DNA of 64,000 nt, from positions 186,001 through 250,000 of the forward strand of contig NZ_JAAUVN010000007.1 of assembly GCF_012030425.1 (NCBI RefSeq). The letters are read 5' to 3'. The DNA comes from Sphingobacterium sp. B16(2022). GTDB lineage: Bacteria > Bacteroidota > Bacteroidia > Sphingobacteriales > Sphingobacteriaceae. The position numbers and the translations under genes are program-made. Positions 1 to 10,330 of the stretch are shown piece by piece. The first letter of the stretch is position 1. Each line of letters opens with the position of its first letter. The notes below the pieces were generated by a model. The model was not told where the DNA came from and ran no database searches. It saw only the letters and a list, made by a program, of their open reading frames with translations.

Positions 1-2
1 TA

Positions 3-68
3 AATGCATTACAAAAAGTAGAACCTTTTAATTATGAGATATATGGAAGAAAAATAACCATTTACTAA
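3..68 (+). CDS. C-terminal end of an upstream gene (partial)
   Basis: The third forward frame is open from the window edge and ends at a TAA at 66-68, giving about 21 residues that end in YGRKITIY. The other two forward frames stop earlier. The composition looks like an ordinary protein end, but the fragment is too short to assign a family. It would be the gene upstream of the SusC-like receptor. It could also be chance. Confidence 0.35.
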   Translation, partial: NALQKVEPFNYEIYGRKITIY

Positions 69-75
69 AAAAAAT

Positions 76-99
76 AGGATGGCGGACCAACGCCATCCT
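76..99 (+). promoter_or_regulatory. Strong stem-loop ahead of the SusC-like gene
   Basis: AGGATGGCG (76-84) pairs perfectly with CGCCATCCT (91-99) around a 6-nt loop. On the plus strand it is followed by TTGAAAAAAA, not a T-run, so it does not look like a standard rightward terminator; on the minus strand it is followed by a run of T. A second, weaker hairpin follows (AGCAGCA 121-127 with TGCTGCT 142-148). Both lie between the upstream stop codon and the receptor start, so they may mark a 3' end or form a leader structure. Confidence 0.55.
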
Positions 100-179
100 T
101 GAAAAAAAGATTAATTCTTAAGCAGCAATTCTGGAAAAACGTGCTGCTCTTTATTGAATTTTAAACCTAATACTAAAGT

Positions 180-3100
180 ATGATAAAAAATTGCTTATTG
201 CAAATGCGTAATGGCTACATTGTGCATTTTAGATTCATTATACGGATGAAACTAACCTTGATTATGAGTGCATTTGTCGTAATGAATGTTTCGGCTAATG
301 TTTATTCCCAACAAAAAGTATCGCTTGATGTCCAAAAAACAAAATTGAGCAGAGTACTTAAAATGATTGAAGAAAAAAGTGACTATTACTTCGTCTATGG
401 CTCAAGTAACGACAATCTGAATAAGGAGGTTTCCATGCAGATTGAGAATGGACGAGTTACGGATATTTTAGCCAAATTATTTAATAAGACTGGCCTTACA
501 TATAGTATCTCAAACGAGGGTTTGGTGGTTGTCAGCCAGCAACAGAATAAAGTTTATGAAGGTATTGTAACAGATGAAAAAGGCAACCCACTCGTGGGAG
601 CTACAGTTCGTGTTAAAGGTTCTGCAGTCGCAAGAGCTACTGACTTAAACGGTAAGTTCTCCATTAACGCACTGACGGGAAATACACTTGTCATTTCATT
701 TGCTGGTTATAATTCAGAGGAGCCGGTTCTGGGTAATGATACTTCTATTAAAATCGTTTTGACGGAAGATAATCGTATGCTGAATGAAGTTGTTGTGACT
801 GCGTTGGGTATGAAAAAAGAGAAACGCTCTTTAGGTTATTCGGTTACTCAGGTTCAAGGTGAATCGTTGACGCAAGCGCGTGAAAATAATGTTGTAAATG
901 CCTTAGTTGGGAAGGTTGCTGGTTTGGATATCGGTAGTACTTCTGGGGGAGCGGGAGCTGCGACGAATGTAACGATTCGTGGTATTTCCAGTATAAGTCA
1001 GACGAATCAACCGTTATATGTTATTAATGGTATTCCCATGGAAAATAAACCTGTAGGTGTTGGAAATGCCAATTCAAAAGGTAATTCTGGAAGCCAGTGG
1101 GACAATGCACCCGATTTAGGGGACGCGATCAGTAATATTAACCCAGATGATATTGAAAGTATTTCCGTATTAAAAGGAGCTGCGGCTTCAGCATTGTATG
1201 GTGCACGTGCTAAAGCAGGTGTAATTTTGATCACAACTAAATCTGGAAAAGGTAATTCAATTGATTTCAATAGTAACTTTGTTGGAGAACAAATAATTGA
1301 CCAAACTGATTGGCAAACAATCTATGGGCAAGGGGCTAGTGGTGTAAAACCAAATAGTCAAAAAGCAGCAGCTCAAGTCGGTAGTTCCAGTTGGGGAGCA
1401 AAATTAGATGGTACACCTGTTGTTCAATTTGATGGTAAAGAAAGACCATATTCTTTACAAAAGGGGAATTTAGATCGTTTTTATAGATCAGGTAGTACTT
1501 GGACCAATACGCTTGCTCTAAACAAGAGCTTCGATGGTGGCTCGATCCGTTTATCAGCATCTGATGTTAAAAATAAATCGGTAGTTCCTAATTCTGGTTT
1601 AGATAGGCAGTCATTTAATCTGGCAGGTATGTTTGAGCCGATCAAAAGGTTGACGATTGACGCTCGTGTTAATTTGATCTATGAGCAGGTGAAAAATAGA
1701 CCCATGCTTTCGGACGGTGCAGGGAATGCTAATTTTAATGCAATGTTTATTCCAACAAGTGTCAATGTAGATGACTTAAAACCGTGGAAAGATGAGCATG
1801 GTAATGAGGTTGCGTTCAATACAGGAAATGTATATGCTACTAATCCATGGTTTGCCGCTTATGAATTTCAAAATAATACAAAGCGTGATCGCTCAATAAG
1901 TTCAATAGCCGCAAAATATACGTTTATTAATGGCTTATTTATCCAAGGACGCGCAGGTAGGGATGGCTATAACGATCAATATACAAATGTATTGCCTACA
2001 GGTACAGCTTATTACGCTACTGGTAAGATTAGTGAACAGAATACAAAATTTGTTGACATTAATACAGACATATTACTTGGTAAATCATTTCAATTTGGAG
2101 ATTATTCGATAACTCCCAATGTTGGAGCTGCATACCGTAATACTGAATCTCAACAGACAACCAATAACGGAGTAGATTTTGCCGTTCCATTTGTTTATAC
2201 AATAAGTAATGCATTAAATAAATCGATCGCTTTGGGTTATTATCAAAATGAGATGCAGTCGGTTTATGGTACAATGGAGTTTGCTTACAAAGATGTTCTT
2301 TACTTAAATGGAAGTTTGCGGTCAGATTGGTTCTCAACTTTGGCTTCCCCTGGCAAGGATAATAAATTAAATTCTGTATATCCGTCGATCTCTACATCAT
2401 TTATTTTTTCTGAATATTTAAAACCATCATGGTTAAGTTTCGGTAAGTTAAGAGCAGGTTTTGCACAAGTAGGACAAGCTACAGATCCTTTTCAAACCAT
2501 GTTGACTTACGGATTAAGGAGCGAGTCTTTACAGGGTAAACCTCTTGGAATTATTTCAAATGTTAACATTCCAAATTCTTCGCTATTACCATCTACAGCA
2601 AAAGAACTTGAAATTGGTACAGAATTACGTCTTTTTAATGATCGTGTAAATTTGGATTTGACATGGTATAATAAAAAATCGAAAAATGAGATTACTTATG
2701 TAAAGGTTGCAACTACTTCAGGATATTCTGCAGCAGTTTTAAATGCTGGTGAAATGCAAAATCAGGGATTTGAAGCTTTACTTTCTGCGACAATTATTAA
2801 GAATGATCACTTTAAATGGGTGTCAACTTTAAATGGATCTTTTAATGATAATAAAGTACTTTCTTTAGCGGATGGTATTGATGAGAGTAATCCATTAACG
2901 ATTGCAACTTCTCGTTCAGGAGTAGGTTTTACGTCAATAATAGTCGGTAAATCTATTCATCAGGTAATGGCTTTTGATAATAAATACGATGCAAATGGGA
3001 ATATCGTTTTACTGGATGATGATGCGAAATCACCTGCGCGAGGTGATTTGGAAGCCTATGGGTCTGCTATGAATAAATGGTTTGCAGGCTGGAATAATGA

Positions 3101-3536
3101 ATTCAGTTATAAAAATTTAAATGTTTCGTTCTTGATTGATGGAAAATGGGGCGGTAAATTGTTTTCAGCAACTAATTATTATGGATACATCAATGGATTA
3201 CATCAAGCAACATTGGATAATCGTGAATCTTTAGGGACAAATGCAGCGGCCTATTATACGAATGTTGCAAATAACGTTTCAAAAAACTTTGTTCAAAGTT
3301 CAGATTTTATAAAATTGAGACAAGTTGTAATTGGTTATAATTTCCCTGTTAAAATGTTCAATAATAGAATTAAATCCCTTAATGTTAGTGCTGTAGGCCG
3401 TAACTTATTTGTGCTGATGAAGAAAACGGATAATATTGATCCTGAATCAAGTTACAATGCAACATTTCCTGGTTTGGAGTTAGGTGGAGTACCTGCAGTA
3501 CGGACGTTTGGTGCTAATTTAAGTGTTAAATTTTAA
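180..3536 (+). CDS. SusC/RagA-family TonB-dependent receptor with STN domain
   Basis: Outer-membrane active transporter of the SusC class (1118 aa, usual length for the STN-containing subfamily). After a signal segment at about residues 23-43 comes an STN (secretin/TonB short) domain at about 45-120, then a carboxypeptidase-regulatory-like beta domain (about 126-205) and the NEVVVTALG junction typical of SusC. The plug contains VRGISSI-like and ADALYGARA-like motifs, followed by a long beta-barrel with a C-terminal phenylalanine (VKF). STN domains usually contact a FecR anti-sigma factor, so an ECF/FecR pair elsewhere may control this operon; none is adjacent. The SusD-like gene starts inside the stop codon (TAATG), so the two are translationally coupled. 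The substrate cannot be read from sequence. ATG 180 is used; ATG 204 or 246 would still keep the signal peptide. Confidence 0.93.
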   Translation: MIKNCLLQMRNGYIVHFRFIIRMKLTLIMSAFVVMNVSANVYSQQKVSLDVQKTKLSRVLKMIEEKSDYYFVYGSSNDNLNKEVSMQIENGRVTDILAKLFNKTGLTYSISNEGLVVVSQQQNKVYEGIVTDEKGNPLVGATVRVKGSAVARATDLNGKFSINALTGNTLVISFAGYNSEEPVLGNDTSIKIVLTEDNRMLNEVVVTALGMKKEKRSLGYSVTQVQGESLTQARENNVVNALVGKVAGLDIGSTSGGAGAATNVTIRGISSISQTNQPLYVINGIPMENKPVGVGNANSKGNSGSQWDNAPDLGDAISNINPDDIESISVLKGAAASALYGARAKAGVILITTKSGKGNSIDFNSNFVGEQIIDQTDWQTIYGQGASGVKPNSQKAAAQVGSSSWGAKLDGTPVVQFDGKERPYSLQKGNLDRFYRSGSTWTNTLALNKSFDGGSIRLSASDVKNKSVVPNSGLDRQSFNLAGMFEPIKRLTIDARVNLIYEQVKNRPMLSDGAGNANFNAMFIPTSVNVDDLKPWKDEHGNEVAFNTGNVYATNPWFAAYEFQNNTKRDRSISSIAAKYTFINGLFIQGRAGRDGYNDQYTNVLPTGTAYYATGKISEQNTKFVDINTDILLGKSFQFGDYSITPNVGAAYRNTESQQTTNNGVDFAVPFVYTISNALNKSIALGYYQNEMQSVYGTMEFAYKDVLYLNGSLRSDWFSTLASPGKDNKLNSVYPSISTSFIFSEYLKPSWLSFGKLRAGFAQVGQATDPFQTMLTYGLRSESLQGKPLGIISNVNIPNSSLLPSTAKELEIGTELRLFNDRVNLDLTWYNKKSKNEITYVKVATTSGYSAAVLNAGEMQNQGFEALLSATIIKNDHFKWVSTLNGSFNDNKVLSLADGIDESNPLTIATSRSGVGFTSIIVGKSIHQVMAFDNKYDANGNIVLLDDDAKSPARGDLEAYGSAMNKWFAGWNNEFSYKNLNVSFLIDGKWGGKLFSATNYYGYINGLHQATLDNRESLGTNAAAYYTNVANNVSKNFVQSSDFIKLRQVVIGYNFPVKMFNNRIKSLNVSAVGRNLFVLMKKTDNIDPESSYNATFPGLELGGVPAVRTFGANLSVKF

Positions 3537-5146
3537 TGAAGTTTACAATGAGAAAAATATTTAAACCAATTATATCGGGTTTAGCAGTTACACTATTGCT
3601 AAGTGCAGGAAGTTGTACAAAAGATTTTGAAAAAATCAACACGGATCCCAATGCATATACGAATGAGAATTTTAATCCTAATTATTTGTTATCAACGTCA
3701 CAGTTGACCTATACAGGAAGTACCGATTTCGCTTACGATACTTGGAGAGCAAATTTAATTTATGCGTCTACAATGATGCAAGGTTTTTCTACAGTGGTGA
3801 GTTATTGGGCTGGAGATAAATATATTTTAAATGAAGCATATACAACGGCTTATTGGGGTACATCTGCTGTCGGCGCTTATTCTGAGCAAGTGCGCAATAT
3901 TGCTGATCTGGTATACAATACAAAAGGAAAACCGGAATATAACAATTTGCATCAAATAGCAAGAATCTGGAAAGCTTTAATTTTTGCAAGACTGACAGAT
4001 TTGTATGGAGATATTCCTTATTCAGAAGCAGGTCTGGGTTATCATGATAAAATATATACACCAAAATATGATAAGCAACAAGATATTTATAATGATCTTT
4101 TAAAGGAAGTAGATGAAGCTACCAATGCATTAACAGCTTCTAGTGAGAATTTAGTCGGAGATGTAATTTATAGAGGTGATATTAATAAATGGAAGAAGTT
4201 TGGAAATTCATTTATATTACGTCTAGCAATGCGTCTAATTAAGGTCGATGAAAACAAAGCAAAAGAATATGCGAATAAAGTTATTAATAAGACCATGACG
4301 TCTAATGATGACAATGCTTATCTAAAACATGAAACTTCTGGTGCACGCGTCACTCAAAATAGAAATAGCCAAGTGTTATTAGGTGATGGAGGGCAAGAGC
4401 ATTTTTATACTAAATGGTCCAAGACCTTTATCAATTTCTTGAAAAAATCAAATGATCCAAGACTGGCTAAAATAGCTGTTACTAAATTATATTTATCTGA
4501 CGGGAATAAAGATCAAAATGCAAGTTTTATTACTGATCCAGCAAAACAGAAAGGAATGCCTAATGGTAAAGATTTAGGTGCTAAACCAGAATACAATATT
4601 GCAAGTGACCCGAATTTTACAAAAATGGATGAATACTCTTCGGCTCACCCTGAAATGATCAAAAGAGAGGCACCTACATTTATTCTAACATATGCTGAAA
4701 CAGAACTTCTATGGGCCGAGGCAGCTCAGAGATGGAGTATTGGCGGTAGTGCATCACAGCATTATAAAAATGGAGTTAAAGCGGGACTTACATATCTAAA
4801 TCAGTATAGTTCTACATTAGGGATTTCTGAAGCAGAGGCAGAAGAGTATGTTATTAAAAACCCTTTGAATACAAGTGATGCACTTAATCAAATTAATTCC
4901 CAATATTGGGCACATACTATCACAATGCTCGATTTTTATGAAACTTGGAGTAATTGGAGAAGAACAGGATATCCTATTTTAATTTCGATCGGTAATTATC
5001 CGGGAAATGCAACAGGAGGAACTATCCCGAGAAGATTTCCTTATCCGGTAATGGAAGCTGCTGAGAATCCAGAAAATTATAAAGCAGCTTCAAATGCAGT
5101 AACTGGTGGAGATAAATTAACCGGACGTGTTTGGTGGGATAAGTAA
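3536..5146 (+). CDS. SusD/RagB-family outer-membrane lipoprotein (SusD-like_2 type)
   Basis: Surface nutrient-binding lipoprotein that caps the SusC-like barrel encoded just upstream (536 aa). The signal peptide ends in a lipobox, LSAGSC (Cys27), followed by TKDFEKINTDPN, a start characteristic of the SusD-like_2 group. The WKALIFARLTDLYGDIPYSEA segment is the conserved helical repeat region, and the C-terminal part carries the usual YAETELLWAEAA helix. The start overlaps the receptor stop by one base, so the pair is co-translated. ATG 3548 is an alternative start that still leaves a full signal peptide. The ligand is unknown; no glycan-degrading enzyme lies nearby, so calling this a polysaccharide utilisation locus would be unsupported. 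Confidence 0.93.
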   Translation: MKFTMRKIFKPIISGLAVTLLLSAGSCTKDFEKINTDPNAYTNENFNPNYLLSTSQLTYTGSTDFAYDTWRANLIYASTMMQGFSTVVSYWAGDKYILNEAYTTAYWGTSAVGAYSEQVRNIADLVYNTKGKPEYNNLHQIARIWKALIFARLTDLYGDIPYSEAGLGYHDKIYTPKYDKQQDIYNDLLKEVDEATNALTASSENLVGDVIYRGDINKWKKFGNSFILRLAMRLIKVDENKAKEYANKVINKTMTSNDDNAYLKHETSGARVTQNRNSQVLLGDGGQEHFYTKWSKTFINFLKKSNDPRLAKIAVTKLYLSDGNKDQNASFITDPAKQKGMPNGKDLGAKPEYNIASDPNFTKMDEYSSAHPEMIKREAPTFILTYAETELLWAEAAQRWSIGGSASQHYKNGVKAGLTYLNQYSSTLGISEAEAEEYVIKNPLNTSDALNQINSQYWAHTITMLDFYETWSNWRRTGYPILISIGNYPGNATGGTIPRRFPYPVMEAAENPENYKAASNAVTGGDKLTGRVWWDK

Positions 5147-5157
5147 TTTCTTGCATC

Positions 5158-5198
5158 TTTAACAGAGATCAAATGCAAGTACTTTGATCTCTGTTAAA
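5158..5198 (+). promoter_or_regulatory. 16-bp perfect stem-loop after the SusD-like gene
   Basis: TTTAACAGAGATCAAA (5158-5173) pairs perfectly with its complement at 5183-5198 around a 9-nt loop, only 11 bases after the susD stop. It is followed by ATAAAAAAC rather than a T-run. It may be a 3'-end stabiliser or processing hairpin instead of an intrinsic terminator. Confidence 0.6.
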
Positions 5199-5213
5199 AT
5201 AAAAAACCATTTT

Positions 5214-5687
5214 ATGAAAAACCTAATAAATCAAAAGTTAATCATTTTGTCATTTGTTGCTGCATGTTCATCATGTGCGCCAAAGTCTGATAAACCTGTG
5301 GAAAGTATACAAAATATTGCAGGAACCTATCGTTTACTTGAAAGTAAAACCATAAAAGGAACAGACACGATTCTTGCTTTTACAGATACATCAAAAACAG
5401 AGATGTTTAAGATGTTTAATGGAGATCATTTTTCTTTTTTTAATCACGATAAAGAGAAAGGGAAAGGAAAAGAACCATTATTTGTCTCGGGAGGAGGTAC
5501 ATATACACTAAATGGTAATAAATATAAAGAACATTTACAGTATTGCAGCATGCGCGACTGGGAAAATAATACTTTTGATTTTGAGCTAACTCAAAAAGGA
5601 GATACACTTATTCAAAAAGGTGAAGAAAATCTTCCAGAATTAGGTGTTAAACAAATAATAATTGAAACCTATATCAAGCTTAAATAG
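5214..5687 (+). CDS. Small lipocalin-like (DUF4488-type) lipoprotein
   Basis: Predicted exported lipoprotein of about 157 aa. A hydrophobic leader (LIILSFVAAC) ends in a lipobox Cys, followed by a second SSC. The body has the pattern of the Bacteroidota lipocalin-like family: IAGTYRLLESK near the start, MFKMFNGDHFSFFNHD in the middle, then GGGTYTLNGNKY and a C-terminal strand QIIIETYIKLK. The ATG at 5214 is chosen; an in-frame TTG at 5184 would put the start inside the preceding stem-loop and spoil the signal peptide. It follows the SusC/D pair on the same strand and may be transcribed with it, but the strong hairpin between them leaves this open. Function unknown. Confidence 0.75.
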   Translation: MKNLINQKLIILSFVAACSSCAPKSDKPVESIQNIAGTYRLLESKTIKGTDTILAFTDTSKTEMFKMFNGDHFSFFNHDKEKGKGKEPLFVSGGGTYTLNGNKYKEHLQYCSMRDWENNTFDFELTQKGDTLIQKGEENLPELGVKQIIIETYIKLK

Positions 5688-5741
5688 CCCATTTTAATTA
5701 TCAGGTTGGTAATCGTATTTAAAATTGCTACTTATTAAAAA

Positions 5742-5776
5742 ACAAAGCCTTTCGCAATATTTCCGAAAGGCTTTGT
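5742..5776. terminator. Bidirectional intrinsic terminator
   Basis: ACAAAGCCTTTCG (5742-5754) pairs with CGAAAGGCTTTGT (5764-5776), with an A-run before it and TTGTATCTC after it. It lies between two convergent genes and can serve both. Confidence 0.8.
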
Positions 5777-5796
5777 TGTATCTCATTAAGTGGGCA

Positions 5797-6498
5797 CTAT
5801 TTTCTCTTTTCCATACGAACTAAATATTGGTCGTGTTCATCTTCAAATAGAATTTGTACTACCCAGTTTAATTCATGTGCAATTTTAATGAGCATCTTTT
5901 GATCCAGATATAACCACTTGAATTTGTCCCCAAAATTTCCCTGATATTGATATTGATAATTTATCTCTCCAAAATAGTGATCAGGTCGTTTTATTTTATA
6001 TTCCTCATAAAGATACTCGATGTTTGACGTATCAAAGATAAGCTGTCCACGATCTGTCAATATGGATTCAGCATGAATCAAAAGGTTTTTAAAGCCTTCT
6101 ATATCGCCTGCTAATCCAATTCCATTCATCAAGAACAAGAGCGTATCATATTTATGATCTTTGAATTGATAAAAATCGTTATGATGTATTTTTTGAACCC
6201 CTCTCTGTTGCATGATCTGACAGGCTATGTTCGATACTTCAAGTGCTTCAACGTCAAAGTTTTTGTTTTGCAAATACAACGTGTGACAACCTACGCCAGC
6301 GCCCACATCTAAAACACGTCCATCACATAGGGAAAGCGCAATAAATTCCAGTTCAGGAATCTCGTCTTCGTCGCGAAAAAATATATCAACGGGCATTTCT
6401 TCAATATCACCATAACTACTGTGTAACAGTAGAGGCGCTACCTCTTTTTGATGAATGTAATAATCGTTTAAGGCTTCGCCGTAAATATCTCTAGTCAT
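5797..6498 (-). CDS. Class I SAM-dependent methyltransferase
   Basis: A 233-aa Rossmann-fold methyltransferase. Motif I, GRVLDVGAGVGCHTLYL, is at about residues 60-76, with an acidic residue ending the next strand (VEALEVS) and a later NDFYQF and YDTLLFLMNGIGL consistent with motifs II and III. The substrate is not identifiable; nothing marks it as an rRNA or protein methylase. Its start overlaps the end of pncB by 8 bases, so the two are translationally coupled and probably one transcript with pncB first. No link with NAD salvage is established beyond this overlap. Confidence 0.85.
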   Translation of the reverse strand: MTRDIYGEALNDYYIHQKEVAPLLLHSSYGDIEEMPVDIFFRDEDEIPELEFIALSLCDGRVLDVGAGVGCHTLYLQNKNFDVEALEVSNIACQIMQQRGVQKIHHNDFYQFKDHKYDTLLFLMNGIGLAGDIEGFKNLLIHAESILTDRGQLIFDTSNIEYLYEEYKIKRPDHYFGEINYQYQYQGNFGDKFKWLYLDQKMLIKIAHELNWVVQILFEDEHDQYLVRMEKRK

Positions 6499-7663
6499 GT
6501 ATCATTAATATTTGTTTTGCTAATTTGATAGTCGCTGGATCTCCAGTGTTCTTTTTGGGTTCATCCGATAATTTAATTACCTGCGTCCATTCATCATCTT
6601 CTGGTTGTGTTTCAGTCATTTTAATCACTATATTCATTTGTGTCAGGCCAACATCATTAGTGAAGTTCGTACCTACTCCAAATGAATGTCCAATTTTGCC
6701 TTTACAATACTGCGTTATATGAGCCACTTTATCATAATCTAAACCGTCCGAAAATATGATGGTTTTCGATAAAGGATCGATTCCCTTATTGACATAATGT
6801 GAAATGATTTTTTCAGCGAACTCTATAGGATCTCCGCTGTCATGTCGTACACCATCAAATAATTTGGTGAGTTTTTTGTCAAATTGCCTAAAGAATACTT
6901 CTGTTGTGTACGTGTCAGATAGCGCGATACCCAAGTCACCTCTGTATACATCGGCCCAATGTTCAAGACCTAGCAAATTTGCCATTTTATAACCATACTT
7001 GGCTGCATGAAACATAAACCATTCATGAGCATGTGTGCCAATAGGTTTAATTTGATATTGCATAGCAAGAAGAACATTACTCGTTCCGATAAAAGTACCA
7101 GCCCCATATTCTTTTAATGTTTCTACGACAAGTTTGTGAACCTGAAAAGAATGTCTTCTCCTTGTACCAAAATCTGCGATTGTAATATTTAATTTCTTAT
7201 ATTTTTCAATTTTAGTTTTAGCATCATCAATAACCTGTTCATTCGTTAAGCGCTTCTGTTCAGTTATTTCGTAATAAAGTTCACATATTAAAGCCATGAT
7301 CGGAACTTCCCATAGAATGGTACGGTACCAATATCCTTCAATTTTAACTTCTAAATCTTCGCCATTTTGAATAATACTGATTTCATCAGGATCATAGCGA
7401 TAGCCCTGTAGGAAGTCAAAATAAGTAGGGTCAATATATGGGCAGTTTTGGGCAAAAAATGTTTTTTCAGCTTTGCTCAATTTCAGATTTGCCATCGCAT
7501 CGATTGCCTCTCTTAATTTTTTATCAAATCCTATCGGAAATTTATGTTGACCGCGATTAATGAATTGGTATCGAGCCTTTGCTTTTGGAAATAACTTGAC
7601 AACAGCATATTGCATCGTGAACTTATAAAAGTCGTTGTCTAGTATGGATGTTAGTTGAGCCAT
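6491..7663 (-). CDS. pncB: Nicotinate phosphoribosyltransferase
   Basis: Converts nicotinate and PRPP to nicotinate mononucleotide in the Preiss-Handler NAD salvage pathway, in the cytoplasm. The 390-aa length is typical of the bacterial PncB form. Visible family signatures are the N-terminal LDNDFYKFTMQYAV, the DFGTRRRHSF loop, GTSNVLLA, a THAHEWFMFH segment, GVRHDSGDP in the phosphate-binding region, and a C-terminal GVGTNFTND plus LSDEPKKNTGDP. It is first in a two-gene minus-strand unit with the methyltransferase. The start at 7663 gives MAQLTSILDNDFYK, the expected N-terminus. Confidence 0.95.
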   Translation of the reverse strand: MAQLTSILDNDFYKFTMQYAVVKLFPKAKARYQFINRGQHKFPIGFDKKLREAIDAMANLKLSKAEKTFFAQNCPYIDPTYFDFLQGYRYDPDEISIIQNGEDLEVKIEGYWYRTILWEVPIMALICELYYEITEQKRLTNEQVIDDAKTKIEKYKKLNITIADFGTRRRHSFQVHKLVVETLKEYGAGTFIGTSNVLLAMQYQIKPIGTHAHEWFMFHAAKYGYKMANLLGLEHWADVYRGDLGIALSDTYTTEVFFRQFDKKLTKLFDGVRHDSGDPIEFAEKIISHYVNKGIDPLSKTIIFSDGLDYDKVAHITQYCKGKIGHSFGVGTNFTNDVGLTQMNIVIKMTETQPEDDEWTQVIKLSDEPKKNTGDPATIKLAKQILMIHD

Positions 7664-7762
7664 TGGCCTCTTAATATAAAGTGAATAAGGATGTAAATTT
7701 AATAATTAACATCAATTTAAAGTAATTGTTCGGAAAATCCAATTTGTGTCTTATTCATAAAA

Positions 7763-7792
7763 AAGAGGCTTAGTATCATTACTAAACCTCTT
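7763..7792 (-). terminator. Intrinsic terminator of the DUF6600 gene
   Basis: Reading leftward, AAGAGGTTTAGTA pairs with TACTAAGCCTCTT (one G:T pair) around a 4-nt loop and is followed by a T-run. It lies 20 bases after the stop of the minus-strand gene. Confidence 0.8.
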
Positions 7793-7811
7793 CATAAAAT
7801 TATTTCAATTC

Positions 7812-9311
<1,500 letters not shown>

Positions 9312-9487
9312 GATATTTCTTTTTTATCGATCGTGAAAAATAGTTCTTTATTTTATACGTATGACACCTATAATGTACATATGGTTTAATCTGTGATTTG
9401 TTTTTTATGTAGGCAAAACTTATTCCAGATTATTTTGTTGTTTTCTAGGGCTCTAAGAAAACTTAAGCGGAAACTAAGTGATTATGG

Positions 9488-9520
9488 TTTGATAATAATT
9501 ACCTATTTTTTGTACCTTTA
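9488..9520 (+). promoter_or_regulatory. Promoter of the Mla-type operon
   Basis: TTTG at 9488-9491 and TACCTTTA at 9513-9520, separated by 21 bases, resemble the Bacteroidota -33/-7 pattern. The start codon of the first gene is about 50 bases downstream. Confidence 0.55.
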
Positions 9521-9569
9521 TCCCTTCAATCGTGTCATCAAATATTGTACACAGGAAATATTTATTTGA

Positions 9570-10328
9570 ATGTTAAATAAACTTCGATCATTTTTTACTG
9601 AATTCGCAAATATCCATCGATTCTTAATTCGATTCTGGAAAGAACTTGTCACACCTCCTTATGAATTTAAGGAAATAATACGTCAATGTTTTGAAATTGG
9701 ATGGAAATCATTACCCTTAATCAGTTTAACGGGTTTTATTGTGGGATTTGTTTTTTCTAAACAATCACGACCTTCATTGGAAGAGTTTGGAGCAACCTCT
9801 ATGTTACCTTCATTGATTTCCATTGCTATTGTTCGGGCGTTAGCCCCTTTGGTAACGGCACTGATTGCATCCGGAAAAATTGGTTCGCAGGTAGGGGCTG
9901 AATTGAGTTCGATGAATGTTACCGAACAAATCGATGCGATGGAAGTTTCGGGAACAAACCCATTTAAATTTTTAATTGTAAGTCGTATTATAGCGACAAC
10001 AATAGGTATTCCTATTTTATGTTTTTATGTTGCGGGAATCGGACTTCTTGGTGGATACCTAAGCATGGCATCCAAAGATGATCTAAGCTTTTTAAGTTTC
10101 TTTACACAAGTCTTCGAAACAATTGGTTATCAGGATTTATGGGCAATGGTTTTTAGAGCTATTGTATTTGGTTTTACTATCGGTGCAGTGAGTTGTTATT
10201 GTGGATATTATTCTTCAAAAGGAACTGAGGGGGTTGGTAAAGCGGCTAATGCCGCAGTTGTAGCTTCCATGTTTTTAGTTTTTATTGAAGAAATTATCAT
10301 TGTACAAATTTTATCAATAATAAATTAG
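9570..10328 (+). CDS. mlaE: MlaE-family ABC transporter permease
   Basis: Inner-membrane permease of the MCE/Mla phospholipid-transport system (252 aa, normal size). Family marks are GFIVGFVFSKQSRPSLEEFGA near the N-terminus, RALAPLVTALIASGKIGSQVGAEL, MNVTEQIDAMEVSGTNPFKFLIVSR, then a C-terminal SCYCGYYSSKGTEGVGKA segment and a final helix. It has an amphipathic N-terminal helix and about five membrane segments. It is first in a tight operon with the ATPase (stop and start within 3 bases) and the MCE-domain protein. The trio is the minimal inner-membrane complex; no MlaB, MlaC or MlaA homologue is in the window. Confidence 0.92.
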   Translation: MLNKLRSFFTEFANIHRFLIRFWKELVTPPYEFKEIIRQCFEIGWKSLPLISLTGFIVGFVFSKQSRPSLEEFGATSMLPSLISIAIVRALAPLVTALIASGKIGSQVGAELSSMNVTEQIDAMEVSGTNPFKFLIVSRIIATTIGIPILCFYVAGIGLLGGYLSMASKDDLSFLSFFTQVFETIGYQDLWAMVFRAIVFGFTIGAVSCYCGYYSSKGTEGVGKAANAAVVASMFLVFIEEIIIVQILSIIN

Positions 10329-10330
10329 TG

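Noticed and set aside
5184..5213. TTG start of the small lipoprotein
   Set aside because: It lies inside a strong stem-loop and places the extra residues ahead of the signal peptide; ATG 5214 fits better.
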